DNA of 64,000 nt from Usnea hakonensis (lineage: Eukaryota; Ascomycota; Lecanoromycetes; Lecanorales; Parmeliaceae), in the NCBI GenBank assembly GCA_013423325.1, contig BLJB01000249.1:108416-172415 (forward strand), read 5' to 3'. The position numbers and the translations under genes are program-made. Shown piece by piece: positions 1-11,406 of the stretch; within the stretch, counting starts at the first letter, position 1, and every line of letters starts with the position of its first letter. The notes under the pieces were generated by a model. It was not told the origin of the DNA. It was given only the letters and a program-made list of their open reading frames with translations, and searched no databases.

Positions 1-451
1 TCTCCCCAGCCTTCTTCCTGAATACGAAATGGAGGCGTCTTGAAGGCTGTGCGGAGAAGGCGAGTCAGATCCAAGGTTCTAACGAGTTGACTACCAAACG
101 CAACAGCTTGGAGTTTGCTCGCATGTACATACTTTGAGTTGCACGCTGTCCGAATGTCTCGTGAAGTTTGTAGACGACCTTCTCGAAGCAGTCTGCGGTT
201 ATTTCCTCGCCATGGGGGCCGAGGAGATGCAGCTCGATGCTCCATTTGCGCAATGGCATCTCCAGATTCGCATCGCCACTATAGATACGAGGCCGATATG
301 TCAGTGGATAATGTCAATTGATGCAAAAAGTTGCAGGCTGTCTTACGTGACTTTCTGCTCAGTGATAATCTTCAGTGTCCGCTTAACCTGAGTAACCCGA
401 ATGTTAGTATTGCCCGATCCATTCAAGTCGGTGACGCCTTACTTCAGGCAT
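1..451 (-). CDS. TAF14: TFIID/SWI-SNF/NuA3 subunit TAF14, YEATS domain (5' part, cut by left edge)
   Basis: N-terminal part of a YEATS-domain protein shared by TFIID, SWI/SNF, INO80 and NuA3 complexes in yeast; the YEATS domain reads acylated or crotonylated histone H3 lysines in the nucleus. Exons on the minus strand: 443-451 (three codons, MPE), 347-387, 133-278 and <1-46, joined by short introns with GTAAGG, GTAAGA and GTATGT donors. The spliced protein begins MPEVKRTLKIITEQKVT and carries the YEATS signatures PLRKWSIELHLLG, a KVVYKLHETF stretch and FKTPPFRIQEEGWGE, in family order and spacing. The rest of the YEATS fold and the C-terminal ET domain lie beyond base 1. The three-codon first exon is small, but the reading frame stays intact across all junctions. 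Family call is firm; which complexes it serves here is inferred. Confidence 0.9.
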
Positions 452-1845
452 ATTGTCGGATTCAGTATATTGTGAAGTTTATTAAGGTGGCTATGTCGAG
501 ATTAAAGGACTTCCAATCTCAACGCACAATAAAGAGTGACTTGAATAGTGAAGAGTGAAGAGCAGTGAAGTAAAGTAAGGTAGCTGTTGAAGCTAGTGAG
601 CCCCACTTGAGCTTGTTCTGCAACGCGCTTCGCGCTTGTGCTCGGGGTTAAAACATGTCTGATATCAAAATCCGTAGAGTAAAGTAAAGTAGAGCACCAC
701 TGCTTTATTCTGGATAATTGTTGGAAGCTGTGGAAGGATGCAGGATTAGTTGTCAAGCTATGTTGAGTAGAATCAAAATTATTTGAATATCCTGCGAGAC
801 TAAGTACTTTATTGTGAGGCCAAATTGAATTGCTGCCTCGGACGCAGTTTCAAGACTTTGATCCGCAACTGGTCACTAAGTGTCCACTCTTGCTGTATAA
901 TTTTCGTAACTGTTTTCGTAGGTCGCCATTCTCACAGTAGGAAAATCCGGTCACGACATACAAATAATCATTGAGAAATGAACGCCTTAGAGGTTTATCC
1001 CTAGGTACTTTAAAGAGCTCAAGTGATTTGCAACTAAATCACAGGCTGTCTATCATTACCATGACTTCCTCACTGTATCAACATATTTCAAGATGTCCGA
1101 ATTGGTGGCCCACTTTAAACTTAGAGATTCAAGGTTTCCAGTCTATCATTGAAGTACACACGGTCTGTCCTGCGATCGAAAGGTCTAGCATCTTGTCTTT
1201 CCACCAATTACTGAATGGTGACACGATCGATGTCCGTCTCAGGAACCAAGCCTTTTTTTGTTGTCGTAGACCCTCTCTTGAGAATCATTCACACTCAATA
1301 ATCTTCGCGTTTGGCATCCCCATTATCTCCTCCACCCCCACAGAGAAGTCTGTCTCACGATAGACATCTCATGTTCCGCCATGCTTAGCCACGGTTCCAG
1401 CCCACACGAACATGAAATGCGTTACAAACGAAGACAGCCCTCCGGTCCATTGCGTCATGTAATGCCATTTTCTGGTCGAGGAGGCATGGAAGCAGGAGAA
1501 GAACACTTGTAAAGCATTGCCTTGTAGATACTTAACAGACCGGCTCTGCGACGTATTGGACAGGGAAAAGACTTGTTAGAGTGTGAAATTCATTCATCAC
1601 CAATGTGACAGGCTTTGTCAACCCTGTCCAGACCCGGTGTAATAGGCCAAGTCTCGCGGATTCGGAAACAGTTGAGCAAATGCGACATGGAGCTAGTGAA
1701 ATCTGCGCTCTAATGTACGTTTGCACTCAATTTGTTAACATGATACGATCCAGACTTTTAGTACCGAAGTAAACACGGTGGCGATCAATTCAACTCGGCG
1801 TCTGGAGAGCTCGCCGGCCTCCACCAACAGTATCCACGTACCGCT
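452..1845. other. intergenic, no gene seen
   Basis: Gap between TAF14 and the 3' end of PHS1. It holds AGTAAAGTAAGGTAG-like and GTAAAGTAAAG tracts near 570-590 and 675-695, part of a dispersed intergenic motif. A 130-codon open frame at 971-1363 has no recognisable similarity or splice context and looks like chance. Confidence 0.6.
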
Positions 1846-2628
1846 TCAGTTCCTTCTGTCAACCGCCTTGCCTCTTATAATTTTCCTTCTCTGTGTAATC
1901 ATATGTGTAAAAAGCACATAACTTCCTGCACTTTAATTAGCCAATCTCGTTTCCTGTTCCTCCGCGGAGACTGCCTACCTGGGACGTAGACCCCCAACAC
2001 CACCCAAAACAGCAGTTGCAAGGGTCTCTCTGCAAACATACTCGCATTCCATATCAGTACGCACTCGCTAGATATTCCAATTGGATACAGCACATAAAAG
2101 GTGTTGTATCTTAACCACGTCATAAAACCCGGTACGCCATTTCCTTGGAGGTTCCAGACGAAGTAACTGTAGCGTATGACCTCTGTGACGGACCAGGCAA
2201 GCAGCATGGAGCTGTAAAAGATGGAAGAGCCCGTTGAGGAAGGATACCGGTCAACGACAGCCCAAATGAGGAAGAGGCGAGAGGAAACTTGCAGTATGGT
2301 TGTAAGGAGGGGTGAGCGGACCAGGCCTAGTGAGAAGCTCCCATCAGGCTTAATTCTAGGAAAGAGGGGGGGGAATCTATAAGCAGGGTGGATCAGCGCG
2401 AGTAATCATACCTGATGCCGAATGCACGATCTCAAGCAGTGCAAGAGTCTGCGTCCATTTTGTAAACTCGCCCACGCCACCGTAGACATTTCCAAAGCCG
2501 ACTAGGGGTACCAGAAGTATGACACGGCCAAGAACAGCGGTCCAAAGTACAGCGCAGACAAGGTTGTAGCCGACTAGATACTGAGTTTGGAGGAGCTGAT
2601 TGGGATTGGAGCGGGAGCGGGTGGCCAT
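1846..2628 (-). CDS. PHS1: very-long-chain (3R)-3-hydroxyacyl-CoA dehydratase
   Basis: ER membrane enzyme of fatty-acid elongation that dehydrates 3-hydroxyacyl-CoA to trans-2-enoyl-CoA, the third step in making C26 acids for sphingolipids. Exons 2412-2628, 1979-2326 and 1846-1925 give 214 residues, close to yeast Phs1 (217). Visible family signatures: N-terminal YLVGYNLVCAVLWTAVLG membrane span, SVTEVIRYSYFVWNL, and YVLYPIGISSE, which contains the conserved Tyr and Glu of the active site, then a basic cytosolic tail (MITQRRKIIRGK). Several hydrophobic spans are present. The last exon is short and is supported by the continued match GSYVLFTHM across the junction. The start is the only in-frame Met before the first span. 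No oddities. Confidence 0.94.
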
Positions 2629-3216
2629 TGCTTGACCTCAAGAATGTCCCTTGTCAATTATCAAAAAGGCAAGGCAAGACAGGCAGACTTAAGACAATGT
2701 TGCTGAAGGCGCGTATACTAATTTTGAGGGATAAGATTGAACGACCACCGCCGTACGGAGTAGGTTCAATCAAATTAGGTTGCAGGGAGAAGGTTTTGGT
2801 ACCGAGGAACCCAAAGCGGAGGTGCATCAAAATTGATAGGGCCGGGCAAAGGCTGCAGTGCGTCGATGCATGATGAGCGCAGAAGCGACGGAGGTATTTC
2901 AAATAATTTGATGACTGTGACTGAGACAGCTTTGGCACAAAGCATGCTCACTGAGATTACTTTCGATCAACCTCTAAGATCCCTTCGAAAGACAGTCTGC
3001 TATAGTTATAGGCAGCGATTGCTATTGCAATGGTATCGACATCATTGCCCCTTTCTTCCAAATCGATGCAGTGCTGGGTATCATGCTAGAACCTCTATAA
3101 AATCAACAATGCACGGCATACTATCTTCGCCCTGCACGCTGGTCCAACGCCTATCGCTGTGCTGATCGCTGACGGATATACAAAACACAATATCTCAAAG
3201 TGTGATGAGCTCTTGA
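2629..3216. other. intergenic between PHS1 start and RING gene 3' end
   Basis: This should hold the PHS1 promoter and the 3' UTR of the next gene. I see no coding or structured element in it. Confidence 0.5.
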
Positions 3217-4279
3217 TCACATGTACACTTGGATGACGCTTTTCACATGCACAACACTCTTCCCACAATCCTCCACAACGCATTTTGAGAATGGTTTGAT
3301 CCGTTTTGATGTAGCCGAGAGCAGAGATTTTTTGCTGGTAGACCTGTTCTTTGCACACTCGCCACAGTAAACCTAAGATATGGATTAATTAATGTAGAGT
3401 AGATCAAGGTATCGTACATACATGACCACAGGCTTTGACGACCCAGACTTGTCTCTTCACTTCGTCGTCACCCAAACCTAATTCATCATCACAATTTGGA
3501 CACACGAGTATGTCATCTTCACCAGGTGTTCTTGTAAACCCTTCTTGCGCTGGGGGCGGTGGCTCATACGTTGGTATTCTGGTTTGTGGTTGACGGCGTG
3601 CGGGTTCTTCCAGGTTAAAGCCCGGTTGGAAGTAGTCCAAGTGAGCAGGAAGATCAAAGTTGCCGCCCGAGAAGCTCTCCCAATCTCCAAAATCGTCCTC
3701 GTGAGTACGCGGTGTATGTGTATTGACTCGTGTGCCAAACGGGTGGAATAACCAGCCAGCATTCTGGTGGCCGTGACCGTCTACTGGCGTACCTGTAATG
3801 CGTAAGGAGACTTGTGGTCGACGCACGGGCGACCTTGCTGCGGGTGTGTGCCTTCGTTGTCTGAGCGTGGATTGATGGCTGGCATGTCTTGTAGTACTGA
3901 GTGAACGAGAGCGCGGCCGTGACGTAAGGAACTGAATTTCCGGGCTATCTTCTCTCAAATCCACCGCGTCGTCATCTTGGTCATCGATGCTGATGATATC
4001 TCGATCAAAGCGTGGTGGCCGTTGGGCACCTCTTGGGCCTTCAGAATATGTAGATATGGGTGGAATAATTTGGGCTGCTACTGGGCTGCTTCCGTCCTCC
4101 GTAAGGTCGATGACTTGCTGTGTTGATTGGGACATGATGGGTCTCCTCAAGTCTACACTGCGTCTGAACGACGGAATGTTGAAATTGAAGAGCGAGTTTG
4201 AGGCGGAGTGAGGATGTTGACTTGAAGATTCAGGTAAGAGGTGTGAGTTGCAGGGTGTATGTCTTATTTCACTTGACAT
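3217..4279 (-). CDS. RING-type zinc finger protein with SUMO-interaction-like motifs
   Basis: Probable nuclear E3 ubiquitin ligase of the SUMO-targeted (Slx5/Rfp-like) kind. Exons 3422-4279 and 3217-3372, joined at CAT|GTATGT..TTAG|GTT, give 337 residues from the first Met, or 289 if translation starts at the second in-frame Met (4135, MSQSTQQVIDLTEDG), which I think more likely because the conserved-looking part starts there. Acidic hydrophobic stretches VIDLTEDG, IISIDDQDD and AVDLRED resemble SUMO-interaction motifs. The C-terminal RING has CPNC, then CGHVYCGEC across the intron, then CVVEDC: a C3HC4-like order. The middle is Arg/Ser/Pro-rich and looks disordered. SUMO targeting is inferred from the motifs; a plain RING protein is the alternative. 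Confidence 0.75.
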
Positions 4280-5007
4280 TCGTTCATGGGGCCTCTAAGC
4301 GGTCAAGACCAGGTGAGTAACGAGCTAGCGATTTGGGTGTAATGATTTGAAAGATGTTGGGCTCATGGGGAAGGAGGCTTACTTTCCGGTTTTGGTGAGG
4401 GCACAACAAGGACGCCACGGATGCCATGATCTGATCATGAGCTTGAGAAGCAGATGCTGCCAAGTAGAAGTGATTGAAGACTAGCAGCTGAAAAACCAGT
4501 GAATAAAAAATTGGTCCACTTCACTAAATCAGTGATTGTAGCGGTAGGGCATAAAGGCGGCAGAAGAAGTGGAAGTGGAAGTGTAAGTGGAAGTGGGAGA
4601 AAGCTGGGCGGCGAAAGAAGGCCCATTCGAGGTCCTCGGCTATTTTTGATCCTCCGGCTTTCTTACCTCAGACCTGGAACCTGGAGTTAAAAGTAAAGTA
4701 AAGCACTTAAGGTAGGTACCGTACCTTACCTATCTGGGCATCACTTCCAAGTTCCAATACAGAATAGAAAATGAGTAATTCAGGGGCAGATGGTTTGCAG
4801 ATGTCAACAAAAGGTGCTCATTGAACGTCCGACATGGAACAAACACATTGGTCTTTGTCAACGCACCCTCGGTCAGACATGCGTAAATAGGTACTTTAGT
4901 TAGAGAGCAAAGCTTCTCTCATCCATTTTCTGCCATTCTGCTCGAGAGAATACGCTCTATTGTACAGAGAATAGACGCCAGCGCTCCGTCAAACATCCGC
5001 CCTTTTT
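4280..5007. other. intergenic with AGGTA-type motif cluster
   Basis: Promoter of the RING gene and 3' flank of PRP19. Contains a GTGGAA hexamer repeat (listed separately) and a dense cluster at about 4688-4733 of AAAGTAAAGTAAAG, AAGGTAGGTACC and GTACCTTACC. No coding potential seen. Confidence 0.6.
4566..4598 (+). repeat. GTGGAA hexanucleotide microsatellite
   Basis: About five imperfect copies of GTGGAA/GTGTAA in tandem, upstream of the RING-protein gene. Confidence 0.8.
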
Positions 5008-6651
5008 TCATGCTGATCCAAGCACTGTGACAACACCTTTCTCATTCAACGAAACCAGAATTTTCGCGCTTGATCCCCAGTCGACGGACAATGCTGGAAT
5101 AGCACTTCTCAGCGGCTCCGACCATTCCTTCGAAGATTTCGAGTACATTTGGACCGCTACCCCGGTAGGTCCTGCTGTCGCCAGATATTGACCCGTGTAG
5201 TCCCATCGGACGCTTGTTACTTGGCCACCAGTCTCAAGAATCTTGATCTGAGATGCTTTGCGAAGGTCCCAGATTGAGACACTGGTCGAGCCTTTCACAG
5301 CAGCGGCAAGCCAGATGCCGTTCTCAGAAAATTCTACTGCTTCGAGTGGGCCCGTGGCATCAAAATTGGCTGCGTTGGCGCCAGTCTTCATCTCATACAG
5401 TTTGATTTGACCATCTGCGCCTCCTGCGGCAAAAAGATGGCCATCGGGATGAAATTGGGCAGTGGTCAGTGCTATGATATTATCAGCCTGTTTCATTGCG
5501 CTTTGTTGAATATGCGGCGTCTTACCAGAGTCTGTATATATCTGAAAAGCTCGGGTAGAAGAGGAGAGGTCGTAAAGTATGTAGCTTTTGTCCACACCCA
5601 CTGAAGCAAGCATGTCTCCGCTTGGATGCAGAGCAAGAGCCGTCACCGCGCCAGCATGCCCAGAAAAGCTCGACACTTCAACGCCATTTTCGAAAACCTT
5701 GATAGTCCCAGAGGACGTCCCGACGATGGCCTTGGATCCAGCCCACAAGGTGCCTGTGATAGGGCTGCCAACAGCCAGCTCTTGGACCAATTTGTTTTGT
5801 GGTATAGAGAAGACACCGGCTATTCCATCACTGCCGCCAAGTAGAACCAAGTCGCCGCTTGAGTCTACTGAGATTTCTCGGGCACCATCATAGAGAGACT
5901 TCGACTGCTGTGTGGGGGTGAATTCTGAAATGGCATCAGGAGTTGCCCAATCTTCTGGTAACGCGCGCTTTCTTCTGGTCTTTGAGAGCCTGTGAACCAT
6001 GTCAAAATTGCAGCCTAGGATACTTGCTTCTACAGAAAGAGGATGGTTGCATACTTCTCTTGGGTAGCCTCTACCTTGGCGACAAGATGTTCTGGGAGCG
6101 CTTGACTATCAACTTGCATTGCATCTCCATTACTGGCAGAAATTCCATTGACTGTGATCCTTGACAGCGCTTCTCGGGCATCGTCTCGTTCCCGAGAAAG
6201 CCTTGTGATGACTCTGACTGCCGCATCGTGCTCATACAATGCTCGGCTCAGCTCTTGCCTTGTCTGCGTCAGATACTTCCGTAAGGTATGTGTTTCTAAC
6301 GCCAGAGCATCCCATTCATTCTGGAAAACAGACAGCAATGACGGTATTGAAGTGAGGGTAGGAGGGCGTGGGCGAACAGTGCGTGATGATTTGAGCTCTA
6401 CCAGGTCATGTGTCGTGAGATCCTCATTTGTGACCGGGTCCTTGCCATGTTCTGAGATATATGCCTCAATAAGTCTTTTTTCAAAAATGTTTCCTGTTTA
6501 TGTCAGCTAAACCAAGACTCGTTGGAAATTCCGAGCCTTACCACTTTTTGTTGAAGCTACAGGGACCTGAGGAGCTTCACCGGATACTTTCGCGCATTAG
6601 TTATCGGATGATGATCAAGCTGAGACCTGGAGACTTACTGGCACACAACAT
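5008..6651 (-). CDS. PRP19: pre-mRNA-processing factor 19 (U-box/WD40 E3 ligase)
   Basis: Core of the NineTeen complex, a U-box ubiquitin ligase that stabilises U5/U6 pairing during spliceosome activation. Five exons: 6639-6651, 6542-6586, 6055-6493, 5526-5989 and 5008-5471; 474 residues, normal for the family. The N-terminus MLCAISGEAPQVPVASTKSG and FEKRLIEAYI is the U-box; a helical tetramerisation region follows (WDALALETHTLRKYL), then LSKTRRKRALPEDW and a seven-blade WD40 domain containing SGHAGAVTALALHPSG and LTTAQFHPDGHLFAAGG. The first exon has only 13 bases. The last intron splits TDS|ALTTAQF and restores the conserved blade. The gene is complete and ordinary. Confidence 0.95.
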
Positions 6652-6980
6652 TGCGTTCGGATTTGAGATAATTACCTGCCGACAGATTTGTCGTTCTGGT
6701 TGTTGTCGCGCAAAAACTTACAGTGATCTCCTTGACCTACTTGCCTACTTTAGGTATTTCACCCAGTGATTTTTAGAAGATTTTGCTTGGCACGCCAAGA
6801 CATCTAATAGTTTCGCCGGAGGGCGCGGAAGGTTTTCTCTGGACAGTCCCAGGAAGCCGTGGACGTAGTTATATTGCTCAGTACTGTTCGCTATCGTAAT
6901 TTGATCAGGGGGATTGAATGGTACTACTGTGATTTCGGAAAGCGTTCAAAGTCAAAAAAAAGGGAGCAATTTGACTCCAT
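6652..6980. other. intergenic
   Basis: Holds the PRP19 upstream region and the DUF4604 gene's 3' flank. No feature recognised. Confidence 0.5.
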
Positions 6981-7554
6981 TCAAGCGTCAATACTTTCTT
7001 CATCAAATGACAACTTCATCTTCTTCCTTTTCTTGACTTTAATCTTCTTGCTGGTCTTACCAGAACTCATCTTCTCGGAAGCTTCTTCGTCTTCTTCCTC
7101 AGTACCAATCACCTTTGCCAACTTCCGCTTAATTGACCCTCCGATACCAGCGACAGGCTGCTTCACAACAACAGCTTCTCTTGCGATCTCATCCTTTCTA
7201 GATTCGCCTTCTTCAACACCATTGCTAGTTTTTCCAGATGAAGATACGTGTTTCTCATCGTCGGTGCTAGCTTTCGCAGCAGCTATCAATGCTTCACACT
7301 CGGCTTTGGACAAAGTGTCCTGGCTCTCTTCCAGAACGTAGGTAGGCTGATCGTCTTGCTCTCCCTCCTTTGCCTGCCTTCTTGGCCTTGCCAATGGCTG
7401 CTCGTGGCGAGACGAGTCACGATCCCCATACTCGCCCCTTATCCTGCGGAGAAAAGCTGGCTCGTTCGATTCTATATTTCAATCAGACAAGCTTGGATCA
7501 ATAACACGGAGACATGACTATACCGTAGCTAAGGTTTTTTGCGTTGAAGCTCAT
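6981..7554 (-). CDS. DUF4604 domain protein
   Basis: Small conserved eukaryotic protein of unknown role (DUF4604). Exons 7524-7554 and 6981-7471, joined at TACG|GTATAG..ATAG|AATCG, give 173 residues. The start MSFNAKNLSYE followed by NEPAFLRRIRGEYG and a HEQPLARPRR stretch is the family signature. The remainder is acidic, then strongly Lys-rich at the C-terminus (KKIKVKKRKKMK), which suggests a nuclear or nucleolar location. Function is unknown, and I do not infer one beyond likely nuclear localisation. Confidence 0.8.
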
Positions 7555-8595
7555 TGGAAAACACTACTTTGATATAATCAATGTTCAGTCAAATCAGAGA
7601 ACGACTGTAGATGCATCGAGCAGCTCTGAGTGGTTTACAAGAGAAATGTATGCTCCATTTATGTATTTGACACGTGGAAATTAACGGCTCATAAAGATCG
7701 ATCAATGCTTTTAGATAACGGGCACAACGGCCAATAAGGTGGGGTCTGGTGACGACTTTGAATTAGCATTGTGGAGCCATACATTTACATACCTAGACAC
7801 TTGGGTTGAAATTTCCACCACTCCGACTTCAACTTTCCGTGCCTACCTTACGTAGATCAGTAAAGTCTGGTATATATGGAGTACGTACGTATGTAAGGTA
7901 AGTAAGGTAGTCATAAACTTCGCTTTACCGGTTAAAGATGCTTCACTCGTTCGATTTACCACGCCAAGATAGAGATCTTGGCAAGCTAACCGTAATAGAC
8001 AACGTGGAAACCTTGTCCCGACGGGATTGAAAGACCTACCTTATGCTCGCGTGGTTTTATTGATTGAAGTGTTCACTTTCCCCTGCAGGACACCGGTGGC
8101 ATCTTATACACACTGCCTTACTTTACTTTAATCAGCCTTTGGGAACCCTTGTGACCTTTGATAGTGTGATACGATACCGATACCAGGCCGGCGAAGTGGC
8201 GACGCACCCTGGGTGGGATTGATCTCCAACCTCCTATCACATTGCCTCCGCAAAAAGCGTCTCCTGAGGGGATGATCTCTTGTCGAGAAACATCAGCCCA
8301 GTATATGACGACTATACGAAACACGAAGCCATTCTCCGGTGCCTGACTAGCCATTCGACCTCGATCTCAGTCACCTGTGGGATATCCCTCAAGCCACTCG
8401 TTACAACCGTCCTACAGTACCTTAGCAACCCGGTTTATTCAACAGGGACATCTTCGCTTCTAATGTACCTTATTTACGGAAGGGAATTACTTCTTGCCTA
8501 GTTCAGTCGAATCACCCGGATACTGGTCGTTCTTGGGATTCGCATTTGCTCTCGTCTCACGCCTCTTAGCACGCCGCGGAGGGTTTGTCGCAGCC
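7555..8595. other. intergenic with motif cluster
   Basis: Divergent region between the DUF4604 gene and the mannosyltransferase. A cluster at about 7846-7912 has CTACCTTACGTAG, GTACGTACGTATGTAAGG and TAAGTAAGGTAG; a TACTTTACTTTAA tract lies near 8100-8115. No coding sequence supported. Confidence 0.6.
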
Positions 8596-10340
8596 ATGGG
8601 GTTTGTCAGAAGCCTCATCAAGCGAATACCTTCTACTCCCGCCCTACCATCACTCGAAGATCTGAGCAATGAGAAAGATCGATTCGCGCCTAGATTATCC
8701 TTCTTCAGAAGACGTATACGGTTGAAAGGCAACTCCAAGATTTCTGTGCCATTGGGTGCTGTATTATTATTTCCATGTATCGTCATAATCTTAATAGTTG
8801 TCCTCATCGTCCGGCATCCGTCGTCGCCTGGAGGACTGATGATGCCTGCTGGTGCTCCACCAGCAATTCGGTAAGCCTGGTTCCGGTTTTCGGCAATGCT
8901 GTGATGCAGAGATTGACCATAGTGCAGGAAAATAAGCGAGCAATATGACAAAGTGTTTGTTACCGGCTGCCTTGAGCCTCAGACGAACGGACCAAGAGCC
9001 AACGCAGTATTGGTGATTTTGGCTAGGAACCAGGAGTTGGAAGGGGTTGTCCAGTCGATAAAATCGATGGAGCGGCACTTCAATAGGTGGTTCCATTACC
9101 CCTATGTGTTCCTCAATGACGGAGACTTCAATACGACTTTTAAGGAGACCATCCTGAATCACACAAGTGCTCCCGTTGAGTTTGGAAAGATAGATCCGAC
9201 TATGTGGGGGTATCCAGATTGGGTCAATATCGATACGGCAAGAGAAGGAATCAGGAAGCAAGGGGATGCTGCCATTATGTACGGTGGTATGGAGAGCTAT
9301 CATCACATGTGCAGATTTTATTCAGGGTTTGTATAAGACCGCCTACTCGCACACTTTCACCCCTCTGACCGATAATCCAGCTTTTTCTACAAGCATGAGC
9401 TACTACAGAAGTACGACTGGTATTGGCGAATTGAGCCAGAAATCAAGTACTTCTGCGACATCACATAGTGAGTCTTGTCCTCCGAAGTTGATTTCGTCAG
9501 TAAGTAGTAACAATTTCTAGCGACCCATTCATACACATGGAACGTGGGAATAAGACCTATGGCTTTACCATTGCTGTCAAAGAATTGAAAGAGACTGTTC
9601 CCAACATCTTCCGCTACGCATCAGCGTATAAGCGCGTCAACAATTTGACGTCCCAGGGCCTATGGGAGATGTTTGCCGAGCCTGCATCCGCGGAGGAGGA
9701 TGTTTCACTGCCTGAAGACAACCCCAAATACAAGAAACCGTTGCCCGAAGAGATACTCACCTCTGAGCCTGGGCATGGTGGAGTGCCCGATGTCGACCCG
9801 GAAGCCATGGAAGGGGAGACGTACAATATGTGTCATTTTTGGAGCAATTTCGAAATAGCGAGGTTAGACTGGTTCAGGAGCAAAGAGTACAATGACTTCT
9901 TCGATATGATGGACCGCAGTGGAGGTTTCTGGATGGAAAGGGTATGTGTCTTGTTCAGCTGAGAGAAAGAACATTTCACTGACCTTACTAATCAGTGGGG
10001 AGATGCGCCGATTCATTCCCTGGCGGCCGGGGCTCTACTAGCTCCTCAGAATATTCATTATTTCCGAGACATCGGATACCGGCACACCACGATACAACAT
10101 TGCCCGGCAAATGCCCCTGGCAACCGACAGCTGGCCCGACCTCCTTTCTTGGAGACGACCACCAAGGACGAAAAGAAGAGGAAAGAAGAAGATGATTATT
10201 GGGAGACGTGGGATCCCGTAAAGGAGAATGGAGTCGGGTGCAGGTGCAAGTGTGATACTGACATTGTCGACGTCGAGGGCAAGCAAGGGAGTTGTCTTGA
10301 CGAATGGGTGAATGTGGCGGGGGGGTGGGCATCTGCTTAA
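8596..10340 (+). CDS. GT15 (KRE2/MNT1/KTR) alpha-1,2-mannosyltransferase
   Basis: Golgi type II membrane enzyme that adds alpha-1,2-mannose from GDP-mannose to O- and N-linked glycans of cell-wall proteins. Five exons: 8596-8870, 8928-9326, 9381-9467, 9521-9941 and 9996-10340; 508 residues. The start is the first in-frame ATG. A basic N-terminus precedes one hydrophobic span (PLGAVLLFPCIVIILIVVLI, about residues 53-75), then the catalytic domain: RANAVLVILARNQEL, FNRWFHYPYVFLNDG, a YKHELLQKYDWYWRIEP stretch, and YNMCHFWSNFEIARLDWFR followed by GGFWMERWGDAPIHSLA. An insertion of about 40 residues rich in Pro/Glu sits between the YASAYKRVN and CHFW blocks. The exact KTR subfamily cannot be decided here. 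Confidence 0.92.
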
Positions 10341-11406
10341 AACGAGGCCTGACCTTGTCTCTGGAGATTATTTTCATTTATACTAGGGCATTCTCAAACA
10401 GCGTTTCTGCCTTACAGTCTGCATCCGGGGGCGTTACTCGGCGCTCGTGCACACGTCCAAGAGATGTAATCCGATAATCAGCTTGGATGCAGGGAGGCTT
10501 CACTTTGCTTCCTGTACAGCAGCATACCACTTCAGCATCTCGCAGCAAAGGGGCGAGCATCTCCCATGACACTAAGGTACCTTAGGATCGATCATTGGGG
10601 TTTTGATGTTTCAGCCCACTGTTAGGTTTGCACAAGTTAAGGCGACAATTGCTTCTGATGTACCGATTGCTACTAATTACCGTTGTTCTCGCAGATTAGG
10701 CGCTACGAACTGAGTAGAACAGAGTGGAGTGGAGCAGTACCTTACTCCTATGATTACAAAAATCATTGATAGCGGAGTCGTACTTTAGGTATGTGTTTTG
10801 ATGCATTTGAGTGCTGTGACTCCAAGGTAATCAAGTACTTTACCTTACCGTACTCTACTTAGGTTGATGCGCGATAAGAGGTGAGGGACGGTCGGTGAGG
10901 CTAGGGATCTTATCCTCATTAGCGCGGGGTTTGACGCAGCAAACTGATCATGTAGCTTAGCTTAGCTTAGGTAATCAGAACCTAACGTAACCCCTCCTTC
11001 TGTATCAAGCACAAATGCCATCACGCTACTGTAACTGACTTGCCTTGTACTTGCTCAGCATTCGTTGATATTTTGATATCAGATTGATTCTTTTTCGCGA
11101 GCTAGACGACGGCGTCCAGTCTCATATACCGGCTCTTGCACACACTCGTCTGCTCCTCGTCATCGGCCAATCAGGTGCCCGTGATCGCCCAAGAGAGCTT
11201 AAGAGTCATAAGGCTGCCTACTGCCTTAGGTGTTGAACACCGGGGCCTGCCATCCAATTTTTTGGGTAAGTACCTGAAGATTACTACTTGACATACCTTC
11301 GCTCTTCTCTACATACTTATGAACATTTTCATTTTACCTATGACAACCACCTATACCGCCCCAACATGCCTGCTTGATCAACTATCATACCTCGCTGCAG
11401 GCGTGA
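10341..11406. other. intergenic with AGGTA-type motifs
   Basis: Contains AAGGTACCTTAGG at about 10574-10587, CTTTACCTTACCG with CTACTTAGG at 10834-10863, and a fourfold CTTAG/GCTTA tract at about 10953-10972. It should include the promoter of the large HDEL-tailed gene. No coding sequence seen. Confidence 0.6.

Noticed and set aside
971..1363. 130-codon plus-strand open frame.
   Set aside because: No family signature, no splice context and composition like the surrounding intergenic DNA.
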